Source of the DNA: a virus
IMG/VR virus record: IMGVR_UViG_3300010885_023060
Coordinates: 1-64,000 of that record
Strand: one strand, 5' to 3'
Length of the DNA stretch: 64,000 bases
Each line of letters begins with the position of its first letter. Within the stretch, counting starts at the first letter, position 1. The notes under the pieces were generated by a model. The model had not been told where the DNA came from, did no database searches, and saw only the letters and a list, made by a program, of their open reading frames with translations. Positions 31,956 through 40,128 of this stretch are shown here, one piece after another. Both the position numbers and the translations under genes were made by a program.

Positions 31956-32292
31956 AATCTTCTTCTTCACTTTCATCATCTTCATCTTCTAGATGTTGAC
32001 TTAATTCAAATATAACATTTAATTCTATCATCTCAGCGATAAAATCTTCACTTATTTTATATAGAGGACCCAGTAATTCTGTTACTTCTTCAGAGATTAT
32101 ATATTCTGAATCCGTGTACATAGAGTATATCAGAGAATTGACATTTAGTAGTGACTCCATAAGAGACTCTTGCATATGAATTAACTCTTTTACTGTATCA
32201 AATTTATTTAAAGCATTGACGTCTTCAATAGAATTGTTTGACATCATTTCATTAAAAATTTTGTCTATATTAGAGTCTTCCTCTTTTGCCAT
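31936..32292 (-). CDS. Acidic hypothetical protein, 118 aa
   Basis: Helical with a strongly acidic C-terminus (EDEDDESEEEDYDGETD). Lies between the ribonucleotide reductase and ThyX genes, overlapping the latter's start. Function unknown. Confidence 0.6.
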   Translation of the reverse strand: MAKEEDSNIDKIFNEMMSNNSIEDVNALNKFDTVKELIHMQESLMESLLNVNSLIYSMYTDSEYIISEEVTELLGPLYKISEDFIAEMIELNVIFELSQHLEDEDDESEEEDYDGETD

Positions 32293-32299
32293 GACTACC

Positions 32300-34411
32300 T
32301 TATTGATTATCTTTAATTAGTCTGATCTCACAAGCGTCTGTAGTGCAGTAAGATTCACCTATTGCATCAGCTGCCATTCCGGCATACACTCCTGAAAAGT
32401 CAATTGGGAATAATTTCATTTCTCCATCTTCATGATATTCTTCTTCCGTAATCTGCGTGTAAGGCATCTGTGGATAGGTAAAGTTTCCAGAAGGAAGGAA
32501 CGAAACTGTCTTCAACTGACCATCATACATGTGCAACACTGTGCCGACGTGCTGAGATTCAGTTTCTGGGTCAAACGATACAGTAACAGAAACTGAATTA
32601 TCCGACCAATATCTTTGTGCGACTGCTGCTAAAGACATCTTTTCAAAGATTGTAACATCACGTTCAGCACGCTTTGCATCTGATTTAATTGGGAAGAATA
32701 CTACAGTTGTGGTATCGGGCGATTCTGAAGCTGGCTCAACCCTATAATTTGCCATCTTAAATAAAGGTAGCATTGGGTCTTCGTTAGAGAATCTAATAGC
32801 ACGATTGAAGTACTTGCCACCTGGTGTCCAGTGGACGCCTGGAGACTCTCCAGCGAGGATAGAGACGGTTCCTGAGGGCTTTACAGTGGTCATCTTAATA
32901 GACTCCCTAATGCCAAGCCATTCTGAGTATATATTGTCATATCTACTTATTGTCTTGTAGCCCTCATTCATCCACTCACGCAACACTGGAATACCTACAC
33001 GGTCAGCAAAGTCTGCAACTCCAGACATGGAAGTTCCAATACGGCGATTTCTTTGCATGATGGCGTTAGTCTCTTCCCAGTGAGTCGGAAGAAGAGTTAC
33101 AGTTTTAGCATAAAGGTATGCAAACTTGAGAGTACGCTTATAGTCTTCTAGTGAGTCGTGTCTACCTAAGTATGTCTCTACTAGAGTGCAGCACTCATAT
33201 GACTCTAGAGACTGTTCTGCACATGGGTTAAAGCCTACAACTCTGTGATCTTTATTGTTTGCTGGATCTGCAAGACGACCATACTTACGGGCCATGTCCA
33301 TCCAGATAACACCTGGCTCACCATTTCTGGCTATGCCATCTACTATCGCTGAAAGATCTTGACCAACAGAAACCTCTACAGAGTTGTTAGACATCCAACC
33401 CCAACCTGGACTGGTTGGATCATAACTATTACGCTCAGGAAAAACCTCAGCGTTCTTTAGATTGAGAAAATCATTGTCGTCGATTCGTCCAATAAGGAGT
33501 TCAGCTGAACGACGAACGTTTCCACTAACAACGCATACGCCAATAAGGTTTCCGATGTCAGCAATGTCTCTACGTGTTAACTTCTCGCCACCACGATTTA
33601 TAAATAGCTTTCTTATTGCTTCATGCAACTTGATCAAAGGTTCTGGTCCAGAAGCTGTTCCGCCAAAAGTTTTAATTGGACTACCCAATGGTCTAATGAG
33701 TGAGTAATCAAAAACAATAGGGCTCTGCTCTGGCTTTAGGTACGAGTTAATTAAGTCGCCAACAGATCTTGCCCAACTCTCTCTGTCGTCAGCAATAACA
33801 TCAGTTATTGCAGGCTTGCTAGATTCATGTATCAAGAAGTCTTTATCGGCACCTTTGTCGTCAAAACCAACTCCAACTCCAAGCATTGAAGCTTCCATGA
33901 GAAAACTAAAAGGCTTAGATGGATTTAACTTTGTCATCTCAGCGGTGCTTACAAATGCACAGTTCTGAAGTGCAGCTGAATTCTTTTGCACATTAACTAT
34001 TTGGGTTCCCATCATCCATAAGCCACGGCCTGGTGGTGTCCACTTTAAATTGAATAAGCGATCAAAAGCTTCTTTGGCAGACGCTTGAGCTTTTGCATCA
34101 TTCCAAGGAAGTCTGCTCTTCTTACAGTGATCTTTTTGTAAAGAGTACATTCCATTTATTATTCTTTCACAGACATCAGCCCAAGTCTCTTTAGTACCAT
34201 CTTCTTTTAGTCTAGAATATGTACGAAGAAACGTAATTTCTCCAACAGAGTTTCCTCCGGCATCCCTATAACCAAACGGAGCTTTTTTTATTCTGTATGA
34301 ATCTAAAAAGTCTTCAGTAATTTTAAAAGAAAATATCGAAACACTTTTCGGCGCATTTATACTGAGTGTACTGATGTTTGATTCTTCTTCTAGGGCTATG
34401 ATATCTGTCAT
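32300..34411 (-). CDS. Adenosylcobalamin-dependent (class II) ribonucleotide reductase
   Basis: 703 aa. Order and length match monomeric class II ribonucleoside-triphosphate reductase: ALQNCAFVS (Cys, about residue 150), GVGVGFD, the radical-Cys region NPCAEQSLESYECC (about 392) and the C-terminal CTTDACE redox pair. No small subunit gene is present, consistent with class II. It makes deoxynucleotides and needs B12 cofactor, presumably supplied by the host. Confidence 0.88.
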   Translation of the reverse strand: MTDIIALEEESNISTLSINAPKSVSIFSFKITEDFLDSYRIKKAPFGYRDAGGNSVGEITFLRTYSRLKEDGTKETWADVCERIINGMYSLQKDHCKKSRLPWNDAKAQASAKEAFDRLFNLKWTPPGRGLWMMGTQIVNVQKNSAALQNCAFVSTAEMTKLNPSKPFSFLMEASMLGVGVGFDDKGADKDFLIHESSKPAITDVIADDRESWARSVGDLINSYLKPEQSPIVFDYSLIRPLGSPIKTFGGTASGPEPLIKLHEAIRKLFINRGGEKLTRRDIADIGNLIGVCVVSGNVRRSAELLIGRIDDNDFLNLKNAEVFPERNSYDPTSPGWGWMSNNSVEVSVGQDLSAIVDGIARNGEPGVIWMDMARKYGRLADPANNKDHRVVGFNPCAEQSLESYECCTLVETYLGRHDSLEDYKRTLKFAYLYAKTVTLLPTHWEETNAIMQRNRRIGTSMSGVADFADRVGIPVLREWMNEGYKTISRYDNIYSEWLGIRESIKMTTVKPSGTVSILAGESPGVHWTPGGKYFNRAIRFSNEDPMLPLFKMANYRVEPASESPDTTTVVFFPIKSDAKRAERDVTIFEKMSLAAVAQRYWSDNSVSVTVSFDPETESQHVGTVLHMYDGQLKTVSFLPSGNFTYPQMPYTQITEEEYHEDGEMKLFPIDFSGVYAGMAADAIGESYCTTDACEIRLIKDNQ

Positions 34412-34425
34412 TTTTCATCTTTCTT

Positions 34426-35121
34426 TTATTTAAAGTTCTTTATGTACTTTTTGTTTGTTTTGTTCATCTCTGCATTTTTTATTTTAATTATTTGGTCCAG
34501 GGAATATACTTTATGTATTTCTCTTTCTATAAAGTATCCACTTTTCCAGTTAAGAACTTTCTCTACGTTAAGATTATAGTTGCTAAACACGTTACATATT
34601 ATAGCACCTCCATATATCTTTACGAGATTTTTCATCTTTTCTGCTGCTTCTTTTTTAACCTCTTCTGAAGGAAAAGTTTCTCTATCCAACTTTTCGTATA
34701 GCCAATTATAGGCTTGTCTTGTCAATGGTGACATATCAAGCTGGTCAAACACGCCTGTGCTCAAGACTCTTCTTCTGCTGCTCTCTATTTCTATGTCTTT
34801 TTTAATTACGTCTCTAAGGAGAGCAAACCAATCTCTTTCATTAAACTGTGGCCAACCACTTACCCAAAATAGTAACACGTGATTCTCTTCAGGGATAACA
34901 CTTTTATTTATGATGGGAGATAGACACGCACATGCAACAGATTTTTTAACAAAGTCTTTTGCCTTGTTCTCGTCATTAAGCTTCTTTTTTTGTACAGACC
35001 ACATTTGACCTATCTTTTCTTTCCAGTCAGCTGGACCAAGATAGATTGTTAAATACTTTTCTGCTACATCAAAAGAGATAGTGCCATCATTAACTACTGC
35101 CTCTAGAGATTGTATATACAT
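34426..35121 (-). CDS. Hypothetical protein, 231 aa
   Basis: No domain recognised. VLLFWVSGWPQFNERDWFALL in the centre and a charged helical C-terminus. AAGAGGA before the ATG. It follows a strong terminator, so it probably starts a new transcript together with the reductase gene. Confidence 0.6.
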   Translation of the reverse strand: MYIQSLEAVVNDGTISFDVAEKYLTIYLGPADWKEKIGQMWSVQKKKLNDENKAKDFVKKSVACACLSPIINKSVIPEENHVLLFWVSGWPQFNERDWFALLRDVIKKDIEIESSRRRVLSTGVFDQLDMSPLTRQAYNWLYEKLDRETFPSEEVKKEAAEKMKNLVKIYGGAIICNVFSNYNLNVEKVLNWKSGYFIEREIHKVYSLDQIIKIKNAEMNKTNKKYIKNFK

Positions 35122-35165
35122 GCCTAATCCTCTTTATCTATACCTAAAGATATAAAACTGTCCTA

Positions 35166-35197
35166 TAAAAAATGAAACCCGCCCTATAGAGGGCGGG
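35166..35197 (-). terminator. Rho-independent terminator
   Basis: CCCGCCCT pairs with AGGGCGGG over a 4-base loop, followed by a U-rich run on the minus strand. It ends the late structural transcript after the membrane gene at 35252. Confidence 0.85.
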
Positions 35198-35251
35198 ATC
35201 AAATCAGCGTCATGCTAGATAGTATATCATACATGAATATAGCCTATTGTA

Positions 35252-35575
35252 TTAGGAGGGTTTTGTGTCTCCAAATTTTTTTATTCTAATACTTTTTTCC
35301 AAGAGGAGGTGAGCAGTCAGTCCAGTCCATACTGTAATCGGAATTACTTTTTGTAGTGGCTTTTCTGTTCCTCTCCAAAAGGCTCTTGTTAGTGTCTCGA
35401 CTTTATTGGTCTTTATTGCATAGACATCGTATGCTGCAACAAGTCCCAAAAAGAACGCCCAGGCATAGACTCCGGATTTTCTTTCATCTTTCTCTAATGA
35501 GATAGGAGATGAATAGTATTTATAAAGCTTTTGAAGAGGGGAGGCCTCTCCATTCTTGTACTTTGTTTTTTCCAT
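35252..35575 (-). CDS. Small membrane protein, 107 aa
   Basis: Start MEKTKYKNG (an upstream in-frame stretch is the neighbour's coding end). Two likely spans: VYAWAFFLGLVAAYDVYAI and VIPITVWTGLTAHLLLEKS. The AYDVYAI...LTRAFWR pattern is seen in small phage membrane proteins of unknown role. Overlaps the preceding gene by 56 bases in another frame. Confidence 0.55.
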   Translation of the reverse strand: MEKTKYKNGEASPLQKLYKYYSSPISLEKDERKSGVYAWAFFLGLVAAYDVYAIKTNKVETLTRAFWRGTEKPLQKVIPITVWTGLTAHLLLEKSIRIKKFGDTKPS

Positions 35576-36146
35576 AATTGTTATTATAACCTGTTGGGAT
35601 GGCCTGTCCATATGTAGCTGTGAATACTGCTCCACTAGTTACAAAGTGTGGCTCATCTGGTCTAAACACTCCAAATGAATTTGGTGCGCCCTGTTCTTGC
35701 GTTCTTGGGCCGTGGCCTGTATTAGAGAATACATTACTTGAAGTAACGCCGTCAAATATATTATTATTATAACGGTACTCGTTGTATCTTAGTTCATGTC
35801 CAAAGCTAGAAGGGAAAGCCTTTGAGCCGGCAAGACCCTTGAAAGTATCTGGGTTAAATCTACCAAAACCATAACCATTTCTAAAAGTTCCAGAAAGTGG
35901 GTGAATGTAATAGCTTACACCTCTAAAGATCTGAGACATGAATACGTCACCTGGGAAGTATCCTGTGCCAGGAACGTGTGCATTATCTGGTGCCCCAGTC
36001 AATACTTGACTTGTATTGTAGAGTGGGTAGTAGGAGTAGGTCCCCTTGCCCTTTGCCTTGCCCGTCATAGAGGTATATGGATTGACCATATCGTTAGTAT
36101 TAACGCCTCTTAGGACTGGTCTTGGACCAACGTAAAAAGTAGCCAT
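35520..36146 (-). CDS. Probable virion protein, 208 aa
   Basis: Gly/Tyr/Asn-rich, mostly beta in appearance (YFPGDVFMSQIFRGVSYYIH, FRNGYGFGRFNPDTF). No known domain. It has AAGGAG before its ATG. Lies at the end of the structural block, so a decoration, neck or fibre role is likely. Confidence 0.5.
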   Translation of the reverse strand: MATFYVGPRPVLRGVNTNDMVNPYTSMTGKAKGKGTYSYYPLYNTSQVLTGAPDNAHVPGTGYFPGDVFMSQIFRGVSYYIHPLSGTFRNGYGFGRFNPDTFKGLAGSKAFPSSFGHELRYNEYRYNNNIFDGVTSSNVFSNTGHGPRTQEQGAPNSFGVFRPDEPHFVTSGAVFTATYGQAIPTGYNNNYGKNKVQEWRGLPSSKAL

Positions 36147-36216
36147 TTTATTCTCCTTGCAAAAAGTATTTAGCTATATAGTAGAAAGGTTTATCGATTT
36201 TCTAAGTCAAGTATAA

Positions 36217-37479
36217 CTAAATATAGTCAACTTCTATGATTAAATCTGATAAAACTGGTGGTATTTTGTCTTCTAGCATCTTCATGGTCACTTCTATATA
36301 CACCTCAGTTGAGGTTCCTTGGTTTTCAAGGGAATAGGTAGACCCATTCTTGTAGAAAATCCTATACTGAAAAACGTCAGACAGAACAGTTTGAGATACG
36401 TTATATATCTTTGGTGACACATTGATAATCTCATTTATTACTTTTCCTGATGGGGCAGTAAATTTGACAAAGGATCTACCAGTTGGTAGGAACTTCTCAT
36501 ATCTAACATCAAAATCAGATAGACCATAAGTGTAAACGTACTTATTGTTTTCAACAATATAATTTCTCTGTCTCAAGAGGACTCTAAAGGCTGTTATGGG
36601 CTTTTCTGCATAGTAGAAGTGCAGAGGACCAGCATTGACAATGGTGTCAGAACCAAGAGTAGGCCAGCCTCCAGGAGCTACCTTACTGAGTGCATCTAGA
36701 TTGTCTTCATACAGGCCCTGATCATTTAGGGGAACGTAGCTGTCTGCCTCCGTAAGGGTTGGGCTTGGCTTAGTAGTGTATTCCACCTTGACTACATCAA
36801 CACCATTATGTGGATATGGAGAAAGGGTTAAGATATTAGAAAGAGTAGAACCTATAGAGCTAGAAGGAATCTTAACGTACAAGTAAAGACTAACGCCTAA
36901 TGGGTTTGATGAGTTTAATATTACGTTTCTTCTCCAGACTTTATCTGGTTGATTTAGAAATGCGTTTTGAACTGGCGTTGTATCTATGATGGCACCATTA
37001 CCGTCTCCTCCAGGGAGACTAAGGTCTATTCTTGTGTCTAGGAACTCTGGGATTATCTGACCTTTTGTTGGGTTGATAAACTTTATTTTAGAATGCGAAG
37101 AACCTGATACTACAGGCAGCGATAGCAAGTTTGAATACTCATCAAACTGAAGAGCTTCAGATGTGGATACAGCATTAACGGTATTTACAAATGGCCCATT
37201 GTCTATCTGAGACCTAGAGTAAAGTGATATCTGGTTTGTATTCTGGCTCTCTATGCTACGTATTCTTTCAAATAAATCATTGACAGCATTGGAAAGGAAT
37301 ATGTTATCTTTGATAATTCTTTCAATTATCTCATTAACTTTTTTATCTAGAACTCCATACTTATTATAGAGATATATCAGGTCTGCGTAGTTTTGCTCTG
37401 TTCTTTCGTTGAAGTCAGTGCTCGAAAGCGGACCATGGTATTGCTGTGGTTTTTTTTGTGTGTAAATAAATTCTGACAT
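36217..37479 (-). CDS. Tail/baseplate structural protein, 420 aa
   Basis: N-terminal HGPLSSTDFNERTEQNYADL followed by a coiled-coil stretch, then a long beta-rich body. The N-terminus resembles that of the next gene (NGPISSNTLNLYYDQL), suggesting both dock to the same partner. No enzymatic motif. Confidence 0.55.
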   Translation of the reverse strand: MSEFIYTQKKPQQYHGPLSSTDFNERTEQNYADLIYLYNKYGVLDKKVNEIIERIIKDNIFLSNAVNDLFERIRSIESQNTNQISLYSRSQIDNGPFVNTVNAVSTSEALQFDEYSNLLSLPVVSGSSHSKIKFINPTKGQIIPEFLDTRIDLSLPGGDGNGAIIDTTPVQNAFLNQPDKVWRRNVILNSSNPLGVSLYLYVKIPSSSIGSTLSNILTLSPYPHNGVDVVKVEYTTKPSPTLTEADSYVPLNDQGLYEDNLDALSKVAPGGWPTLGSDTIVNAGPLHFYYAEKPITAFRVLLRQRNYIVENNKYVYTYGLSDFDVRYEKFLPTGRSFVKFTAPSGKVINEIINVSPKIYNVSQTVLSDVFQYRIFYKNGSTYSLENQGTSTEVYIEVTMKMLEDKIPPVLSDLIIEVDYI

Positions 37480-37491
37480 ATTTTACCTTAT

Positions 37492-37926
37492 TTATTGAAG
37501 ATCTGTGATTTTTTCTAAGTCATCTAATTTCTTTTTTAGTAAAGAAATCTTTGAAGAATTTATTCCATTTTTATAGAACTGTAAAGCACTGTTGTTAAAC
37601 CTGTTTAAAGATACGACATCGTATTCTTCATTAACCTTGTCGTAAGTTACTTTTTGACCATAGATAGTCATAGACAAAAGCTGATCGATATAGTAACCAG
37701 GAGTTGCTGAATCCAGACTATTATCACATAGATCAGATATTTCAGATATAGCCCCATAAATGTTTTCGGTATTCTTTGACAACCTTGCTATGTCCAACAT
37801 TAGTTGGTCGTAATATAAATTTAAAGTATTACTTGATATCGGCCCATTAAATGGGGTCCTCTGCCTAGTAATGTTGGGCTGGAAAGTGTTTTTTCTTTTA
37901 TTAAAAAGTGAGTATGTTTTTGCCAT
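37492..37926 (-). CDS. Small tail/baseplate protein, 144 aa
   Basis: TPFNGPISSNTLNLYYDQLMLD near the N-terminus matches the neighbouring 420-aa protein's docking-like segment. The rest is helical (KISLLKKKLDDLEKITDL). Likely a structural partner in the same assembly. Confidence 0.5.
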   Translation of the reverse strand: MAKTYSLFNKRKNTFQPNITRQRTPFNGPISSNTLNLYYDQLMLDIARLSKNTENIYGAISEISDLCDNSLDSATPGYYIDQLLSMTIYGQKVTYDKVNEEYDVVSLNRFNNSALQFYKNGINSSKISLLKKKLDDLEKITDLQ

Positions 37927-37932
37927 GATTTC

Positions 37933-40128
37933 CTAATGTTTAAACTTTACTGTATAAGAATTGATAGCTGGAGCAGAATAGGCAGACTGACCCCTAAGTA
38001 GGTCAGCCCTTAATCTTATGGATTGAGTTTGGTTTTGTGTATTTGAATAATAATACACTTTTGTTCCAGCTTGAATTTCTTCAGTTCTCCTGTAAGCAAT
38101 CTCATAATTGTTTTGGTAATTAATTATTGAAAATACATTGTCAGAATTGGAGTAGTATAATCTTAAGTCTTCTATTCTTACTTCGTAAAGATAATTTCTA
38201 TATGCTTTAATTCCATCTACTGAGAGTATTGACTTGTCCTTCAATAGTGAGATTGTTCCATTAAAAGTAGTTTCAGTTCCAGAAGTATTATTTGTTGACT
38301 TATTGATTATGATGATTAAATCATTCTGACCCTTTTTTATATCCAAGGTCATATTAGCGCTAAGCACTCCTGGTGTAAGCGTATTGTTTGAAGTGACGTC
38401 ATTTCCGTTTAAGTATATTTTAATGTCCCAATACTGCGCAGACAAAGACTTTAAGAAAAGATCATTAATTTGAATATTGTTTTCTGCATAGAGGTGAGTA
38501 GATAGGTGAATGCTACCATAAGGTATGTTGTCTGCAGTAAAAAAGTTCTGAGTATTGTCTATAGTGCTATTATAAGATGTGTATACAATGTCGTTTTTTT
38601 GACCTGTTAAAATCTGCTGCCAAGTTTCTTTGTCTATACTTGAGCCACCTGATATGCTAACCTTTAATTGATTACTAGAAACATTCTCTAATATGTACGA
38701 GTTATATGGCTTAACTCCTTGTGGGAATTTAGCAGATCTATAAACATTAAAGCCCAAAACTGATGAATCGTTTTGATAAAAATAATCTGGTATAGGATTA
38801 TTAAGAGTTTCAGACCTTGGTATTCTTACCATGCTTTGCAAACTAGAGACTATCTCGCCATTTACGCTATCCACTAAAGATGATTGCACAAAGTTAGAAC
38901 CATTAAAGTTAACTACTGTAGCACTCGTTGGATCTGATATCGCAGACTGAGATATTGAAGTCCAATTGAAATCATATATATTAGTTGCACTAGTGTTATC
39001 AGGGGCTACATAGTATCTAATTTCTGTTCCCGTAGGAAGATGCTGGTCTACACTAATGCTGACAGCATCTATAGCTAACTTGGAATTATTCTGGCTTGGA
39101 AGACTCATTGGAGTGCTGACCATAGTGGCTACAGCATCATAGTACGGAGCAGAAATAATTAATTCATCTATTCTAAAATCATAGTTATAAACTATTGAAT
39201 TGTTTTCTATTGTAGTATAGTCTGGTTCAGATTTAGTAAGATATAATTCAACTGCATTTGTTTTTTGCGGAGTCAAATGAAAAGAAAATCTATCATAATC
39301 TGCTGAATTAGATTTCATAAAAGATGCAGAGTTTGATCTAGTTACTTGATCTACAACTATGATTCCTATGTCGACTGGTTTTTGAGAAGATATCTTTCCT
39401 TCAACCAAAGATATAGACTCGCTAGCAGAAGAAACAGGAACAGTTATCTTTAGTGTGCATATTCCCAATGAGGAAGACTTGTGAGAGTACGACCACTCTA
39501 GGTTGTTTAAACCATTGAAGACATTTGAAAAATTTACAACCTCGCTCTTAACTTCAGCACCTTCAAATATTATTGAAACATTTGTATTATTTGCTGTGTT
39601 TAATATATTTCCAACATAATCAAAAAGTCCAGAAGTTAATTTTGGTATAGTCGCTTTTCGTACGGAAGTATCTATGTGTGCATTTGAGTAATTGAGATCG
39701 ACCATATCTATGTTATTGAAAGCGTTTGTGATCGAGTAATAGAATCCATCTGTATTTGCAAGCGAAAACATTTGATCGTCTACTTTTTTTTCTAGCTCAA
39801 CCCTTTTGCTTCTTATGTCTTCTAGCCTGGTAGTGTAAGCGTTGACTATATCATAGAGTTCTTCTACCTGCTCATGATACACATCATACAAGACGTCTAC
39901 ATTAAACAAAGTGTGCACCATTACTCTATTCAACTTTTCTGGATCAATTACTTGATTAGAACTTATGTCATTATAGGGAACTGGTATTGTATTGCCGGCT
40001 TGAAATCTAGAAAAATACCTAGAATAAATTGCGTTGATTTCATTATCTGAAGGAGCTTGACCTAGGGCGTAATACATCTTGTATATTGTGTCTAAGAATC
40101 TTTTCTTTTGTACACTCTGTATGCTCAT
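37933..40128 (-). CDS. Large tail/baseplate protein, 731 aa
   Basis: Helical N-terminus (RFLDTIYKMYYALGQAPSDN; coiled coil around LEDIRSKRVELEKKV) and a long beta-rich body. Serine/asparagine-rich as tail proteins often are. No catalytic motif. Follows two other proteins of similar style (40129 and 42647) without gaps. Confidence 0.55.
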   Translation of the reverse strand: MSIQSVQKKRFLDTIYKMYYALGQAPSDNEINAIYSRYFSRFQAGNTIPVPYNDISSNQVIDPEKLNRVMVHTLFNVDVLYDVYHEQVEELYDIVNAYTTRLEDIRSKRVELEKKVDDQMFSLANTDGFYYSITNAFNNIDMVDLNYSNAHIDTSVRKATIPKLTSGLFDYVGNILNTANNTNVSIIFEGAEVKSEVVNFSNVFNGLNNLEWSYSHKSSSLGICTLKITVPVSSASESISLVEGKISSQKPVDIGIIVVDQVTRSNSASFMKSNSADYDRFSFHLTPQKTNAVELYLTKSEPDYTTIENNSIVYNYDFRIDELIISAPYYDAVATMVSTPMSLPSQNNSKLAIDAVSISVDQHLPTGTEIRYYVAPDNTSATNIYDFNWTSISQSAISDPTSATVVNFNGSNFVQSSLVDSVNGEIVSSLQSMVRIPRSETLNNPIPDYFYQNDSSVLGFNVYRSAKFPQGVKPYNSYILENVSSNQLKVSISGGSSIDKETWQQILTGQKNDIVYTSYNSTIDNTQNFFTADNIPYGSIHLSTHLYAENNIQINDLFLKSLSAQYWDIKIYLNGNDVTSNNTLTPGVLSANMTLDIKKGQNDLIIIINKSTNNTSGTETTFNGTISLLKDKSILSVDGIKAYRNYLYEVRIEDLRLYYSNSDNVFSIINYQNNYEIAYRRTEEIQAGTKVYYYSNTQNQTQSIRLRADLLRGQSAYSAPAINSYTVKFKH

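Noticed and set aside
36147-36240. Promoter from TTGACT upstream of the 208-aa virion gene
   Set aside because: No -10 at a suitable distance (the best A/T-rich hexamer is 20 or more bases away), so not called.
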